NCBI GenBank assembly: GCA_043777675.1
Contig: JAYWHR010000051.1
Span: 1-64,000, forward strand
DNA length: 64,000 bases
Reading direction: 5' to 3'
Source: JANMDU01 sp043777675
Lineage (GTDB): Bacteria > Pseudomonadota > Gammaproteobacteria > Burkholderiales > Burkholderiaceae_C
Part shown: positions 1 through 8,662 of the stretch, piece after piece
How the letters are laid out: each line of letters begins with the position of its first letter
Position numbering within the stretch: the stretch's first letter is position 1
Position numbers and translations under genes: made by a program
Notes under the pieces: model-generated
Databases searched by the model: none
Told to the model about the DNA's origin: nothing
What the model saw: only the letters and a program-made list of their open reading frames with translations

Positions 1-35
1 GCCGCACTCGCGATCAAGCGCACGTCAAGCGCGCG

Positions 36-761
36 TCAAACGCACAAGAAACGCAGCGCGGCATCGAGGTGCTCGGTCGGGCTGCGCTTGAAGCCAGAGC
101 GTGCATAACGCTGCAAGCGGCCTACCGCAAACGAAGTCAATACCGACGCCTGAGCTTGGGCATCCGCGGTTGGCGCAAGCGCGCCCTGGGCCTCGGCCGC
201 GAGGCGCAAGCATTGCCGCATCTGCGCTTCGATGCGGTCGAAGAATTGATTCATGCGGGCGAGCAGGCGGTCGTTTTCGAACACCAAGGCATCGCCCACC
301 ATCACGCGGGTCATGCCCGGGTTCTTCTCGCCAAACTGCAGCAGCGCCGTGAGCATCAGGCTCACCTGCGCCTGCGCTTCAGCCTCGCGCTCGGCGATCT
401 GGTTGATCAGGGTGTACACGCTTTGCTCGACGAACTCGATCAGCCCTTCGAACATTTGCGCCTTGCTCGCAAAGTGGCGATAGAGCGCCGCCTCCGAAAC
501 GCCAAGTTGCGCAGCCAACGCCGCAGTGGTGATGCGCTCGGCGCCAGGTTGCTCAAGCATGCCGGCCAGCGTGTGGAGGATTTGCACTCGGCGCTCGCCG
601 GGCTTCGGGCGCTTGCGCGCGGGCGCCATCACAGCGGCTGGCACTGCAGCAGGTGTGGCGCCTGGCACGCCCAAGACAGACACGAGCGGCGCGAGCGGTG
701 TGAGAACGCTATCCGTCGCAACCGGCTCGACAACGCTCAGCGGTTCGGTGGGAAAGGTCAT
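36..761 (-). CDS. slmA: nucleoid occlusion factor SlmA (TetR family)
   Basis: A 241-residue TetR/AcrR-type DNA-binding protein. SlmA binds sites spread over the chromosome and blocks FtsZ assembly over the nucleoid. The helix-turn-helix lies at about residues 77-101 (RITTAALAAQLGVSEAALYR) and closely resembles the E. coli SlmA recognition region; the C-terminal half keeps SlmA-like stretches (FGEKNPGMTR, RIEAQMRQ, SGFKRSPTEH). About 48 Ala/Pro/Val-rich residues precede the conserved part, longer than in E. coli; Met45 is an alternative start. The chosen ATG overlaps the stop of the upstream HAD gene by 4 bp, so translation is probably coupled. Confidence 0.9.
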   Translation of the reverse strand: MTFPTEPLSVVEPVATDSVLTPLAPLVSVLGVPGATPAAVPAAVMAPARKRPKPGERRVQILHTLAGMLEQPGAERITTAALAAQLGVSEAALYRHFASKAQMFEGLIEFVEQSVYTLINQIAEREAEAQAQVSLMLTALLQFGEKNPGMTRVMVGDALVFENDRLLARMNQFFDRIEAQMRQCLRLAAEAQGALAPTADAQAQASVLTSFAVGRLQRYARSGFKRSPTEHLDAALRFLCV

Positions 762-1498
762 CGGAAGGCGCGCAGTGCTTGGAGCGTTTTGATTCTGGCA
801 CACACATATGCGGGCTTCGGGCAGCGGTGAACGCCCGGTGCGCGCGGCTTTTTGCCGTGGTTGATGCCCGCCTGCATCGGCCCGCGATAGCGCCCGTCCA
901 GGTAGCGCTGCATCCACGCCGTCTTCATGCCGCATCGCCTTGCGCCCTTCTGATGCTCAAGCGTGTCTTCGACCAGCACGCAGTCCGATGGCCGCACCTT
1001 CAGCCGCGCCGCAATGTTGCGAAACATGCGTGCATCGGGCTTGGGCCGCAGGTGGCCGAACATGGTCATGTCTTCGATGCTGATGACGCCATCAAAGCGG
1101 CGGCCAAGGTCGAGCGCAGCGAGCACGCGCAGGGCATAGGCTCGCGGCGCGTTGGTCAAGATGAACTTGCGCCCGGGCAGCTGGGCCAGCGCCGCGCGGT
1201 CATGCGCGCTGGTGCGCAGGCGCTGCTCGAGGCCGGGCAGCCGGTGCGTCTGATGCAAGAAGTGCCGCGCGTCGACGCGGTGATGGCGTACCAAGCCGAG
1301 CAAGGTGGCGCCATAGTGATTCCAGTAGTGCTGGCGAAGCTTGGAGGCGCCGTCGGCCGAGAGCCCGAGCTGGGCGACCATGTAGTCGGTCATCGCCTGG
1401 TTTGTCTCGCCGAAGGCGGCGTGGCTGGCGTCGTGCAAGGTGTTGTCGAGGTCGAACAGCCAAACACGGCGCGAGTGAGCGGTTTTCACAGTGGTCAT
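758..1498 (-). CDS. HAD-superfamily pyrimidine 5'-nucleotidase
   Basis: A 246-residue soluble haloacid-dehalogenase-fold phosphatase. Motif I is FDLDNTL with nucleophile Asp16 and Asp18, motif II is ILTNAPRAYA, the conserved Lys is in RPKPDARMF and motif IV is VLVEDTLEHQ. This matches the pyrimidine 5'-nucleotidase subfamily (YjjG/SDT1-like) that usually sits between argB and slmA in Comamonadaceae; it is expected to dephosphorylate pyrimidine nucleoside monophosphates. The ATG at 1498 overlaps the stop of the upstream DMT gene by 4 bp, so an upstream ORF extension is ignored. The basic C-terminal ~40 residues are poorly conserved. Substrate is inferred from family. Confidence 0.85.
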   Translation of the reverse strand: MTTVKTAHSRRVWLFDLDNTLHDASHAAFGETNQAMTDYMVAQLGLSADGASKLRQHYWNHYGATLLGLVRHHRVDARHFLHQTHRLPGLEQRLRTSAHDRAALAQLPGRKFILTNAPRAYALRVLAALDLGRRFDGVISIEDMTMFGHLRPKPDARMFRNIAARLKVRPSDCVLVEDTLEHQKGARRCGMKTAWMQRYLDGRYRGPMQAGINHGKKPRAPGVHRCPKPAYVCARIKTLQALRAFR

Positions 1499-2406
1499 GA
1501 CGAGCGCATCTCCGGTGGCGACTGGCGCTGACTTAAGCCCGCGATGCTCCCCATCAACAGCGCACCACCCAGCCATTGCCAAGCACTCAATTGCTCGCCA
1601 AGCAAGAGGGCCGACAAGGCCACGGCAGTCAACGGCTCGACCAGCGTAGCCACCGTCAACGCCGTTGGCGTGAGCCGCGCGGCACCCCAGCTGAACGCAA
1701 GCAAGGCAAGCGCCGCGGTCACGACGCCGAGGTAGAGAAACCAGGCTTCGGGCGGCACCCCGGCCGGCCAGGCGATGGGGCGATAGAACGCCGAGAGCCC
1801 CATCACGGCCGCAGCAACAACCGTCAAACACGTCGTCATCGGCCCGGCGCCAAGCCGCTGCGAAAGCCGGCCGCTGACCAGCGTGAAGGCCGCATAAAGC
1901 ATCGCTGACGCCACCGAAAAACCCACGCCGGCGAGCATCGTGGCGGTGGATAGCTCAGCAGTCGAGCCACCATGCAGGCCGACGATCAGCGCGGTGCCCG
2001 CCAAGGCCGCGGTGAGCAAGATCAGCAGTGCGGCATCGGCACGCTCCTGGCCACGCGCGATCGCCACCACCGTCACCAGCACCGGCGGCAAGCACAACGC
2101 AATCAAGGTTGGGATCGATGCGCCTATGCGCTCGATGCCTAAAAACCAGCACAACACATAGAGCGCCATGCAGATGCCGGACGCGAGCACGAGTGCGAGC
2201 TGCGGCCTCACCGCCCGCCACAGCGCTGGCCTGCCAAACACCGCCAGCAACACCACCGCGCCAACGACAAACCGCCAAAACGAGATCGTCTCCGGCGTGA
2301 AGCCGTGGCGCCGAATCAGCAGATTGACGACGAGTGCCCCTGTGCCCCACAAGGCTCCGGCGCCACAAGCCGCCAGCAGCGCTGCGGTGGAGTGATCACC
2401 CTTCAC
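1495..2406 (-). CDS. EamA/DMT-family transporter
   Basis: About 303 residues with ten hydrophobic helices in two homologous five-helix halves, typical of drug/metabolite transporters of the inner membrane (EamA, RhaT-like). Sequence marks include GALWGTGALVVN near the N terminus and LLGEQLSAWQWLGGALLMG in the last repeat. The substrate cannot be told. A GTG at 2406 (VKGDHST) is chosen because the ORF further upstream runs through a GC-rich repeat (2421-2538). It ends with a 4-bp overlap onto the HAD nucleotidase start. Confidence 0.8.
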   Translation of the reverse strand: MKGDHSTAALLAACGAGALWGTGALVVNLLIRRHGFTPETISFWRFVVGAVVLLAVFGRPALWRAVRPQLALVLASGICMALYVLCWFLGIERIGASIPTLIALCLPPVLVTVVAIARGQERADAALLILLTAALAGTALIVGLHGGSTAELSTATMLAGVGFSVASAMLYAAFTLVSGRLSQRLGAGPMTTCLTVVAAAVMGLSAFYRPIAWPAGVPPEAWFLYLGVVTAALALLAFSWGAARLTPTALTVATLVEPLTAVALSALLLGEQLSAWQWLGGALLMGSIAGLSQRQSPPEMRSS

Positions 2407-2420
2407 GCTGAGAACCAGCG

Positions 2421-2538
2421 GGCCGACGTACCCGTCGGACGGGGGGCCCCAACAAGCGGGCCGAGCGCCGGGCCGCCCCAAGCCGGCCCGCACCCCCTCG
2501 GGGGGTCGGCCGACGTACCCGTCGGACGGGGGGCCCCA
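2421..2538. repeat. 31-bp perfect direct repeat in GC-rich spacer
   Basis: Two identical 31-bp copies beginning GGCCGACGTACCCGTCGGAC lie at 2421-2451 and 2508-2538, separated by 56 bp of GC-rich sequence. Each copy contains the internal palindrome CCGACGTACCCGTCGG and ends in a G-run and C-run. They fill the gap between argB and the DMT gene. They look like copies of a GC-rich intergenic repeat rather than a terminator, as no T-tract follows. Confidence 0.7.
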
Positions 2539-2539
2539 T

Positions 2540-3439
2540 TCACCTCGAGCGAATCATCGTCCCGTAGGCTTGATCCGTTAAAACTTCGAGCAGCATCGCA
2601 TGCGGCACGCGGCCATCGATGATGTGAACGGTGTTGACGCCGTTCTTCGCGGCATCGAGCGCCGAGCCGATCTTCGGCAGCATGCCGCCGCTGATCGTTC
2701 CGTCGGCGAAGAGCTCGTCGATCTCGCGGGCGGAGAGGTCGGTCAGCAGATTGCCTTGTTTGTCGAGAACGCCGGGCGTGTTGGTCAGCATCATCAGCTT
2801 TTCGGCTTTGAGCACCTCGGCGAGCTTGCCCGCGACGACGTCGGCATTGATGTTGTAGTTCTCGTTGTTGCTGCCGAAGCCGAGCGGCGAGATGACCGGG
2901 ATGAACTGATCGTCTTGCAGCGCACGCACGACGCTCGGGTCGATCGATTCAATCTCGCCGACGTTGCCCACGTCATGCACGACGTTCGGGTCTTTGAGGT
3001 CAACCATCTTCAGCTTGCGCGCGCGGATCAAGCCACCATCGCGGCCGGTCAGCCCCACCGCCTTGCCGCCAGCCACGTTGATGAGGCCAACGATGTCTTG
3101 CTGAACCTGGCCCGCCAGCACCCACTCGACGACTTCCATCGTTTCGTCGTCCGTCACGCGCATGCCTTGAATGAAGGTGCCCTTCTTGCCGAGCTTGGCC
3201 AGCGCCTCTTCGATCTGCGGCCCGCCGCCGTGCACGACGACTGGGTTCATGCCGACGAGCTTCAAGAGCACCACGTCTTCGGCGAAGTCTTGTTGCAGCG
3301 CGGGGTCGGTCATCGCGTTGCCGCCGTATTTGATGACGATGGTTTTGCCATGAAACTTGCGAATGTAAGGCAGCGCCTGCGCAAGAATTTCCGCTTTGTC
3401 GCGTGGGGCAATATAAGTGATGTCGGGGGTGGTGGTCAT
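2540..3439 (-). CDS. argB: acetylglutamate kinase ArgB
   Basis: A 299-residue amino-acid-kinase-family enzyme that phosphorylates N-acetyl-L-glutamate in the second step of arginine synthesis. The nucleotide-binding Lys37 is in TIVIKYGGNAM, the substrate loop is VVHGGGPQIEEAL, and the C-terminal ADVVAGKLAEVL and GGMLPKIGSALDA blocks are intact. An N-terminal helix of about 25 residues before the first strand (EILAQALPYIRKFHGK) is the mark of arginine-inhibited, hexameric NAGK, so feedback inhibition by arginine is likely. The ATG at 3439 was preferred over a longer ORF because it matches the family N terminus. Confidence 0.95.
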   Translation of the reverse strand: MTTTPDITYIAPRDKAEILAQALPYIRKFHGKTIVIKYGGNAMTDPALQQDFAEDVVLLKLVGMNPVVVHGGGPQIEEALAKLGKKGTFIQGMRVTDDETMEVVEWVLAGQVQQDIVGLINVAGGKAVGLTGRDGGLIRARKLKMVDLKDPNVVHDVGNVGEIESIDPSVVRALQDDQFIPVISPLGFGSNNENYNINADVVAGKLAEVLKAEKLMMLTNTPGVLDKQGNLLTDLSAREIDELFADGTISGGMLPKIGSALDAAKNGVNTVHIIDGRVPHAMLLEVLTDQAYGTMIRSR

Positions 3440-3594
3440 GGCGGAAAAAACAGAGTTGGCGTATTGTAGAAGGCTTACAAGGGCAACCAACACTGCTGAA
3501 CGCGCCTAAAGTGTGCGTTCAACCTGCACTGAGTGAAGCCAGACCAACGAAGACTTCCTCGCAAATTCTGCAATAAAACACGCCAAGCCCTTCG

Positions 3595-4455
3595 CTACGC
3601 CACTTTGAGGTGCGGTTTGTGATCAAGCAATGCGTAAATAGCAGGGAGCATTTTTATGGCGGCTTGACGGCCTTGCTCTACCAAATATGGCATAGCTTCA
3701 GTGTCAAATAGCCCAATGCGCCGCTCCAGTGTTGGCTCAATCCGTAACAGCCGCATGCCATTAGATCTTGCAGCAGCAAGGCGCGCATTCATCAAATTAT
3801 TCGTCATTGAAGAAGTAACTTGCGCCAATAAGCGAGAGGCGTTGTTGACGCGCTGGGGCATGGGGGCATCAAAACCAAGCGCGAGCACCACGTTCGCATC
3901 TTGAGCTGCACTGACTGGCAAAGGATCTGAGACGAACCCGTCGCAAATGCGTTGTCCATTGATATAGTGCGGCGCAAACATAAATGGCATAGCAATACTA
4001 GCGCGTAATGCGTCAACTAATCTTCCCTGTCCAATGATCACAGCATGCCCTGTGCTTGCATCGGTCGCTGTGACACGCAGCGGAATTTTCAAATCCTCGA
4101 TATTGACATCACCAAAAGCACACTTTAGTCGATTGAGTATCAAATGATCATTGCGCAATGAAAAGTCTGCATTGAATTTTCCCAACCGTGGCCACACCAT
4201 TTGCGCAATAGCGCACCAACGATGACTTTTCGTCACTTCAGCCGTCCACAAAGTAGTCGCAATCTCAACTGCTTTGCTCGCTGAGTGACCTGTTGAAATC
4301 AATGCCCCGAACAACGCCCCTGCACTGCACCCGACGATTAAATCTGGCGCAATGCCTTCGCGCCAAAGAACCTCAGTCACACCTAACGCTGCGATGCTCC
4401 TCACGCCTCCGCTGCCAAGAACCAAGGCTAACTCTGGTTGAGATGATTTAAGCAT
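3595..4455 (-). CDS. patatin-like phospholipase
   Basis: A 286-residue patatin-domain protein. It has the oxyanion loop GSGGVR (14-19), the nucleophile elbow GCSAG with Ser44, and the second catalytic motif DG at Asp172 (RICDGFVSDPLP), so a Ser-Asp dyad lipid acyl hydrolase is intact. No signal peptide or transmembrane segment is visible, so it acts in the cytosol or at the inner membrane face. The start ATG overlaps the end of the upstream GNAT gene by 8 bp, giving a two-gene unit. Base composition is more AT-rich than in the housekeeping genes nearby. The lipid substrate is unknown. Confidence 0.8.
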   Translation of the reverse strand: MLKSSQPELALVLGSGGVRSIAALGVTEVLWREGIAPDLIVGCSAGALFGALISTGHSASKAVEIATTLWTAEVTKSHRWCAIAQMVWPRLGKFNADFSLRNDHLILNRLKCAFGDVNIEDLKIPLRVTATDASTGHAVIIGQGRLVDALRASIAMPFMFAPHYINGQRICDGFVSDPLPVSAAQDANVVLALGFDAPMPQRVNNASRLLAQVTSSMTNNLMNARLAAARSNGMRLLRIEPTLERRIGLFDTEAMPYLVEQGRQAAIKMLPAIYALLDHKPHLKVA

Positions 4456-5137
4456 GGCGACCAACCAGCAACTGCTTGACCAGACCCCTGCATAACTCAA
4501 TGTGATGCCGCAGGTAGGCCGAAGGCAATTGTGCGGAGATACCCCAAGTTTTCCTTGGTGAGCGCACCATCAACTCTGCGTGCACCATGCTTTCATCAAG
4601 AATATCGGGCGTGCAGCAAAATTGAAGGCGCTTCATCAAAGCCAGCATCGGGCAGTTCTCGGCCAAGATATCACCATGAAGCCAGCATAACCCTCGATAG
4701 CCAGCCGCCGCGATGAGGGTGCGCATGGCATGCTCGGCTAGCCCAAATCTCTGCCAGTGATCTTCAACCACAATGGAAAATTCAGCACTATCGTCCGCAG
4801 AATTTTTATCAACAACATACCTCGCATCGGCGATGATATGTTCACGCTCATCAATTTTCGTTGTCAATACAAATGCAACATGGTGCTTCTGATCAACGCA
4901 GCTCATGTAGTGCGATTGATTTGCCGGTAGATGATGAACGCCAGCATGAAAGCGATAGTATTTCGCCCTTGAAGAAAGGCGCTCAACCATCGCGTTGAGC
5001 ATCGGGCCATCTTGTGGCTGCACAGGACGCATGACAATTCTTGCGCCACTATTTAAAAGCCAAGCCTCAATAAATTCATGAGGTTTTCTTTTGTAGAAAT
5101 TAAGGTTGATTTGACTTTCACCACTGCTAGTTTTCAT
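4448..5137 (-). CDS. GNAT-family N-acetyltransferase
   Basis: A 229-residue GNAT protein. The acetyl-CoA-binding motif A is WQRFGLAEHAMRTLIAAA, preceded by the beta-strand EFSIVVEDH. The N-terminal IVMRPVQPQDGPMLNAM and the SSRAKYYRFH stretch resemble the GNAT module of bacterial protein acetyltransferases of the Pat type, although no CoA-ligase or cyclic-nucleotide domain is attached. It overlaps the patatin gene, so the two are probably co-transcribed. Acceptor substrate is unknown; a protein-lysine or small-molecule target is possible. Confidence 0.7.
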   Translation of the reverse strand: MKTSSGESQINLNFYKRKPHEFIEAWLLNSGARIVMRPVQPQDGPMLNAMVERLSSRAKYYRFHAGVHHLPANQSHYMSCVDQKHHVAFVLTTKIDEREHIIADARYVVDKNSADDSAEFSIVVEDHWQRFGLAEHAMRTLIAAAGYRGLCWLHGDILAENCPMLALMKRLQFCCTPDILDESMVHAELMVRSPRKTWGISAQLPSAYLRHHIELCRGLVKQLLVGRHA

Positions 5138-5223
5138 TGAGAGGCTCCTCGATTTTGCTACGCGTCAAAGTTTGACCGTTTCATAGCGTATCGGGCACTC
5201 ACTTTGTTAACCAGTTACCAAAG

Positions 5224-7038
5224 TCACTGTAACTGTGTTGTTACTTGTATATAAATTTCTTCAACTAAATCATGTATTTTCACCGGCTTGTAAAGAACAC
5301 GAATACCGCTCTCTAGTGCTTGGCGCACGCGCTCTGGTGCGGTATCGCCAGTGACAAGAAGTGCTGGGATGTGTCTGTTGAGTTGAATACGAAGTTGGTT
5401 GACTAAAGCAATACCATCCTCATGGTCTCTTAAGCGAAAATCTGAAATAACGATATTGAGTGGTTGTCCTGCCTCGTCCATCGTCTTGACTATGTCGCAG
5501 GCGCTGTCAATACCATCCGCAACAGCAACATGCATGCCATATAAGCTCAGTGATGCTGCGGTACTGACACGAACGTTTTCTTCATCATCGACGACCAAGA
5601 CATGCAACCCGGTCAAAACGCTTAAAGTGGCATGAGTGGGGTAACGAATCGGTAAGGCCACAAACTTGACCGGCTGCACAGCACGAGGCAGCAACAGTTT
5701 AAATACAGTGCCACTTTGAGGGCGAGATTTAACATCTAACGGAATCTGCATCAAATTAGATAGTCGCTGAACAATCGCTAACCCCATGCCTAAGCCCATA
5801 GAGCGATCTCGTTCGCGGTTGCCGGCTTGATAAAACTCGTCGAATATATGCGGAAGCTCATGTTGAGCAATACCGCTGCCCGTGTCCCATACTTCGAGGC
5901 TCACATGGTTGCCAACCGTTCTGGCCACAACGACGACGCCACCATTGGCCGTAAATTTCAGAGAGTTATGGATGAGATTGCCTAACAGGCGCTCTAACAA
6001 CGCTATATCGGCCAGCACCCATTTGTTGCCGGGTTTAAAGCGCAAACTAAGCCCTTGACTCTCTGCTTGGCGGCCAAAGCTGGTTTGCAGTTTACGAAAT
6101 AAATCACCTAAGGAGGTTTTTTGAGTATTAACATGCACCACGCCTGCGTCAAGCTTGGAGACATCAAGCATGTAGCTAAACGACTCTTCTAGGGCATCGA
6201 CACATTGCATTAAGTTGCTGGCGATCACCTCGTCGGGTGTATTTTTGAGTTTGTGAAGAAGCGTCGAGCCGAACAGCCCTAAAGAATGCAAAGGCTGCCG
6301 CAGATCATGGCTGGCCGAAGCGAAGAAGCGGGTTTTTTCTAAACTTGCACGCTCTACGATCTTGACTTGTTCAGCCAATCGATGGGCCAAAGCCTCAATT
6401 TGATAACGCGCTCGAAGCGCCTCATTCATCAGTCGATTCTGCTCTAAGCCCAACTGTAGATTCAAAGCCATGTAGGCCAAAGCGCATAAGCCAAGAAATA
6501 CATGCACCACGTCGCCCTGCCACAGCAACGCTGTTGATAATCCTGTCAGCACGGGAACGACCAAGCAAAATACGGCCGTACGGTAGGATGAAACTGAACC
6601 CAATCCCCCTGAAGCAATACCCATCAAGACCAAAACCATGATCGAGGTTAACGTGATGTCGCCATACGGAAAAAATAACCAGGGCACCAATCCCCAAAAA
6701 ATACTGGTGACAGCGTTGCCATAGCAATATCCAACGGCAGCTCTTTCTGGCTTGCGTTGATCGAGAGGAGTTTTTGTATATTTTCTGCTCGCCTGCATGC
6801 GGACGATCTGCCAAACATTTAACAGAGCGAGCCAAATCAAAATGCCATACTGACCCGTTTTCCAGTAAAAAAGTGCTGCGAATGCAACGGCAAGTAGGAA
6901 ACCTGCATAGAAGACCGACTCACTGGTGACCAGCAAGGATTCGACTTGCTCCGTCAGTATGCGTTTCTCCAGAAATTCGGGTTGATCTATTGCATCAAAT
7001 GGCGCACTCAAAGCGACAAATTTTGGCAGGGACATCAT
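5224..7038 (-). CDS. hybrid sensor histidine kinase with C-terminal receiver
   Basis: 604 residues. Six or so hydrophobic segments occupy residues ~42-195, with no large periplasmic domain. A HisKA dimerisation domain has the phospho-accepting His244 (FFASASHDLRQPLHSL), then a HATPase_c domain with N box around Asn357 (LIHNSLKF), G1 WDTGSGI and G2 GLGMGLAIV. A receiver domain follows with acidic pair Asp484-Asp485, phosphorylation site Asp533 and Lys584. The SASHDLRQPLHSLGLF box is typical of hybrid kinases whose output is the terminal receiver. It overlaps the response regulator start by 4 bp, so the two form a two-component system. The stimulus is not evident. Confidence 0.85.
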   Translation of the reverse strand: MMSLPKFVALSAPFDAIDQPEFLEKRILTEQVESLLVTSESVFYAGFLLAVAFAALFYWKTGQYGILIWLALLNVWQIVRMQASRKYTKTPLDQRKPERAAVGYCYGNAVTSIFWGLVPWLFFPYGDITLTSIMVLVLMGIASGGLGSVSSYRTAVFCLVVPVLTGLSTALLWQGDVVHVFLGLCALAYMALNLQLGLEQNRLMNEALRARYQIEALAHRLAEQVKIVERASLEKTRFFASASHDLRQPLHSLGLFGSTLLHKLKNTPDEVIASNLMQCVDALEESFSYMLDVSKLDAGVVHVNTQKTSLGDLFRKLQTSFGRQAESQGLSLRFKPGNKWVLADIALLERLLGNLIHNSLKFTANGGVVVVARTVGNHVSLEVWDTGSGIAQHELPHIFDEFYQAGNRERDRSMGLGMGLAIVQRLSNLMQIPLDVKSRPQSGTVFKLLLPRAVQPVKFVALPIRYPTHATLSVLTGLHVLVVDDEENVRVSTAASLSLYGMHVAVADGIDSACDIVKTMDEAGQPLNIVISDFRLRDHEDGIALVNQLRIQLNRHIPALLVTGDTAPERVRQALESGIRVLYKPVKIHDLVEEIYIQVTTQLQ

Positions 7039-7661
7039 CTAAACATGCTGATGAGATGAGAGCGTGAGCGGACATCCATGGCAAGCATTGTTGAAGACAC
7101 CGTATTTTTTACAGTACCTATTGCCAATTGGCAAGAAACAGCAATTTCTTGGTTGCTCATACCTGCCAATACGAGCTCCAACACTTTCAATTGGGTTGGA
7201 TTCAGAACATCCGTGCAGAGATTTTTTCTTTTACTTGCGTTTCTGAATGGTTCAGCGGTCAAAACGCTGAGAGGTTCCAGTAGTGCTTCAACCAATTTGA
7301 TGGTTTTCTCGGCGGACGCGGATTTAGGCACAAAGCCAAGTGCGCCCAAGGCCAAGGCTTGCCTAACAACAAACTCATCCTCTGTCGCTGAAAAAATAGC
7401 AACGCGTGAGTTCGGGCACTGTTTCAAAAATCGCTGCAATCCCTGCAAACCTTGGCTGTCAGGAAGATTTAAATCAAGCAACACCAAATCGATACTCATG
7501 TGTGATTGGTAGTGTTCGATGGCGGTGCACAAGTTGCTTGATTCCAGCCAATGGATTCTGAATCGATTTGTAGCCTGCGCTAGCGCAATCAGACCCATGC
7601 GCAGCATGTGGTGATCATCCACAAGCTGTATACGGTAGCAGGGTTGTATCGCGATACTCAT
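7035..7661 (-). CDS. NarL/FixJ-type response regulator
   Basis: A 208-residue regulator with an N-terminal receiver (acidic pair in VDDHHML, phospho-acceptor Asp in LVLLDLNLPD, conserved Lys in GFVPKSAS) and a C-terminal LuxR-type helix-turn-helix (LNPTQLKVLELVLAGMSNQE followed by AIGTVKNTV). It is presumably phosphorylated by the adjacent hybrid kinase, to which it is translationally coupled by ATGA. An in-frame ATG at 7685 would add eight residues; neither start has a good Shine-Dalgarno, so the start is uncertain. Target genes are unknown. Confidence 0.85.
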   Translation of the reverse strand: MSIAIQPCYRIQLVDDHHMLRMGLIALAQATNRFRIHWLESSNLCTAIEHYQSHMSIDLVLLDLNLPDSQGLQGLQRFLKQCPNSRVAIFSATEDEFVVRQALALGALGFVPKSASAEKTIKLVEALLEPLSVLTAEPFRNASKRKNLCTDVLNPTQLKVLELVLAGMSNQEIAVSCQLAIGTVKNTVSSTMLAMDVRSRSHLISMFR

Positions 7662-7766
7662 GTCACAAAAACCGCTAAAAAACATATTTTCATCAAAATC
7701 TGGTTTTTAGCAAGTGACTTAAGTCATTTATCTCATTTTTCAGCGCGTCTCCACCTCACTTTGCGC

Positions 7767-8579
7767 TCACGCTTTGAATCGCTTGCGAATGAGCGCCAAT
7801 CCGATCCAGAGCGCCAATGCGCCGAAGATAAGCAAGATCATCAAGTGTTTGAAAGGCGTAACGGGCGTTTGGCCAATGAAGAGTGGGCGCACGAGCTCAA
7901 CGGCGGCTGTGAGCGGAAGGAAGTCTGTGATGGTTTGCAACCACGGTGGGAGTTGACTGCGCGGGAAATATACGCCGCTAGTAAACGTCATCGGCACGAG
8001 AAAGAGCGTGAAATAGTAGGTGAAAAAATCGTAGCCTTTTGCCAATGCCGTAAAGATCAGTCCCATGCAAGCGAAGCTAAATGCCACGATGGCAACAATG
8101 GGCAAGGCGAGCAACACTTCTGGATGCTTGACGATGCCTAAGCCCGCCATCACGCAGAGAATGGCCAGCGTAGTAAAGACTGCTTTAAATGTTGCCCAGA
8201 GCAGCTCGGAGATCACCACATCATCCAATGTGATCGGCGCATTCATGATGCCATCCCACGTCTTTTGCACGGCCATGCGCGAATAGCCAGAGTAAAGAAT
8301 TTCAAAGCTGGCGGCATTCATCGCGCTGGTACACATATAGCCGCTCGCCACAAAAACGAGATAAGGCATGGCTTGGCCGCCCCACTGTACGGCGCCCACC
8401 AGCGTACCCAAGCCGTAGCCGAAAGCCACGAGCGAGATCAGCGGATCGGCGGTGTTGCCCAAAAGGCTCGGCCAAAAGAGCTTGCGCCATACCAGTAGAT
8501 TGCGTAAAAAGACAGGCCACCAACGCCGCGAAATGCTGGGCATGCGCCAGATGGATGAGGGGGATGTGATAGAGGACAT
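7767..8579 (-). CDS. ABC-2 type permease (NodJ-like)
   Basis: A 270-residue inner-membrane permease with six predicted helices of the ABC-2 exporter family. Blocks such as FVASGYMCTSAMNAASFE, QKTWDGIMNAPI and SGVYFPRSQLPPWLQ match the NodJ branch, which exports glycolipid or lipo-oligosaccharide substrates in rhizobia; housekeeping relatives in Burkholderiales have unknown cargo. The partner ATPase gene starts the same unit, with an 83-bp gap that holds a copy of the interspersed palindromic repeat. Confidence 0.85.
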   Translation of the reverse strand: MSSITSPSSIWRMPSISRRWWPVFLRNLLVWRKLFWPSLLGNTADPLISLVAFGYGLGTLVGAVQWGGQAMPYLVFVASGYMCTSAMNAASFEILYSGYSRMAVQKTWDGIMNAPITLDDVVISELLWATFKAVFTTLAILCVMAGLGIVKHPEVLLALPIVAIVAFSFACMGLIFTALAKGYDFFTYYFTLFLVPMTFTSGVYFPRSQLPPWLQTITDFLPLTAAVELVRPLFIGQTPVTPFKHLMILLIFGALALWIGLALIRKRFKA

Positions 8580-8613
8580 GATTAGATCGATTTAAAGGCC
8601 TGTAGGGTATTTT

Positions 8614-8655
8614 CCCGGCATAAATACTGCGCAGAGTGCTATTATTTTGGTAGCT
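8614..8655 (-). repeat. interspersed palindromic repeat, copy 1
   Basis: Begins with CCGGCATAAATACTGCGC and ends in a GCTATTATTTTGGTAGC half-palindrome. It lies between the ABC ATPase and permease genes. It is in the reverse orientation relative to the reference form, in which the half-palindrome comes first and ATGCCGGC last. Confidence 0.75.
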
Positions 8656-8662
8656 ATCATGT

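Noticed and set aside
5224..7661. Hybrid kinase and NarL regulator as the signalling partners of the rhodopsin locus
   Set aside because: They lie almost 50 kb away with no shared motif or operator; proximity within the window is not evidence.
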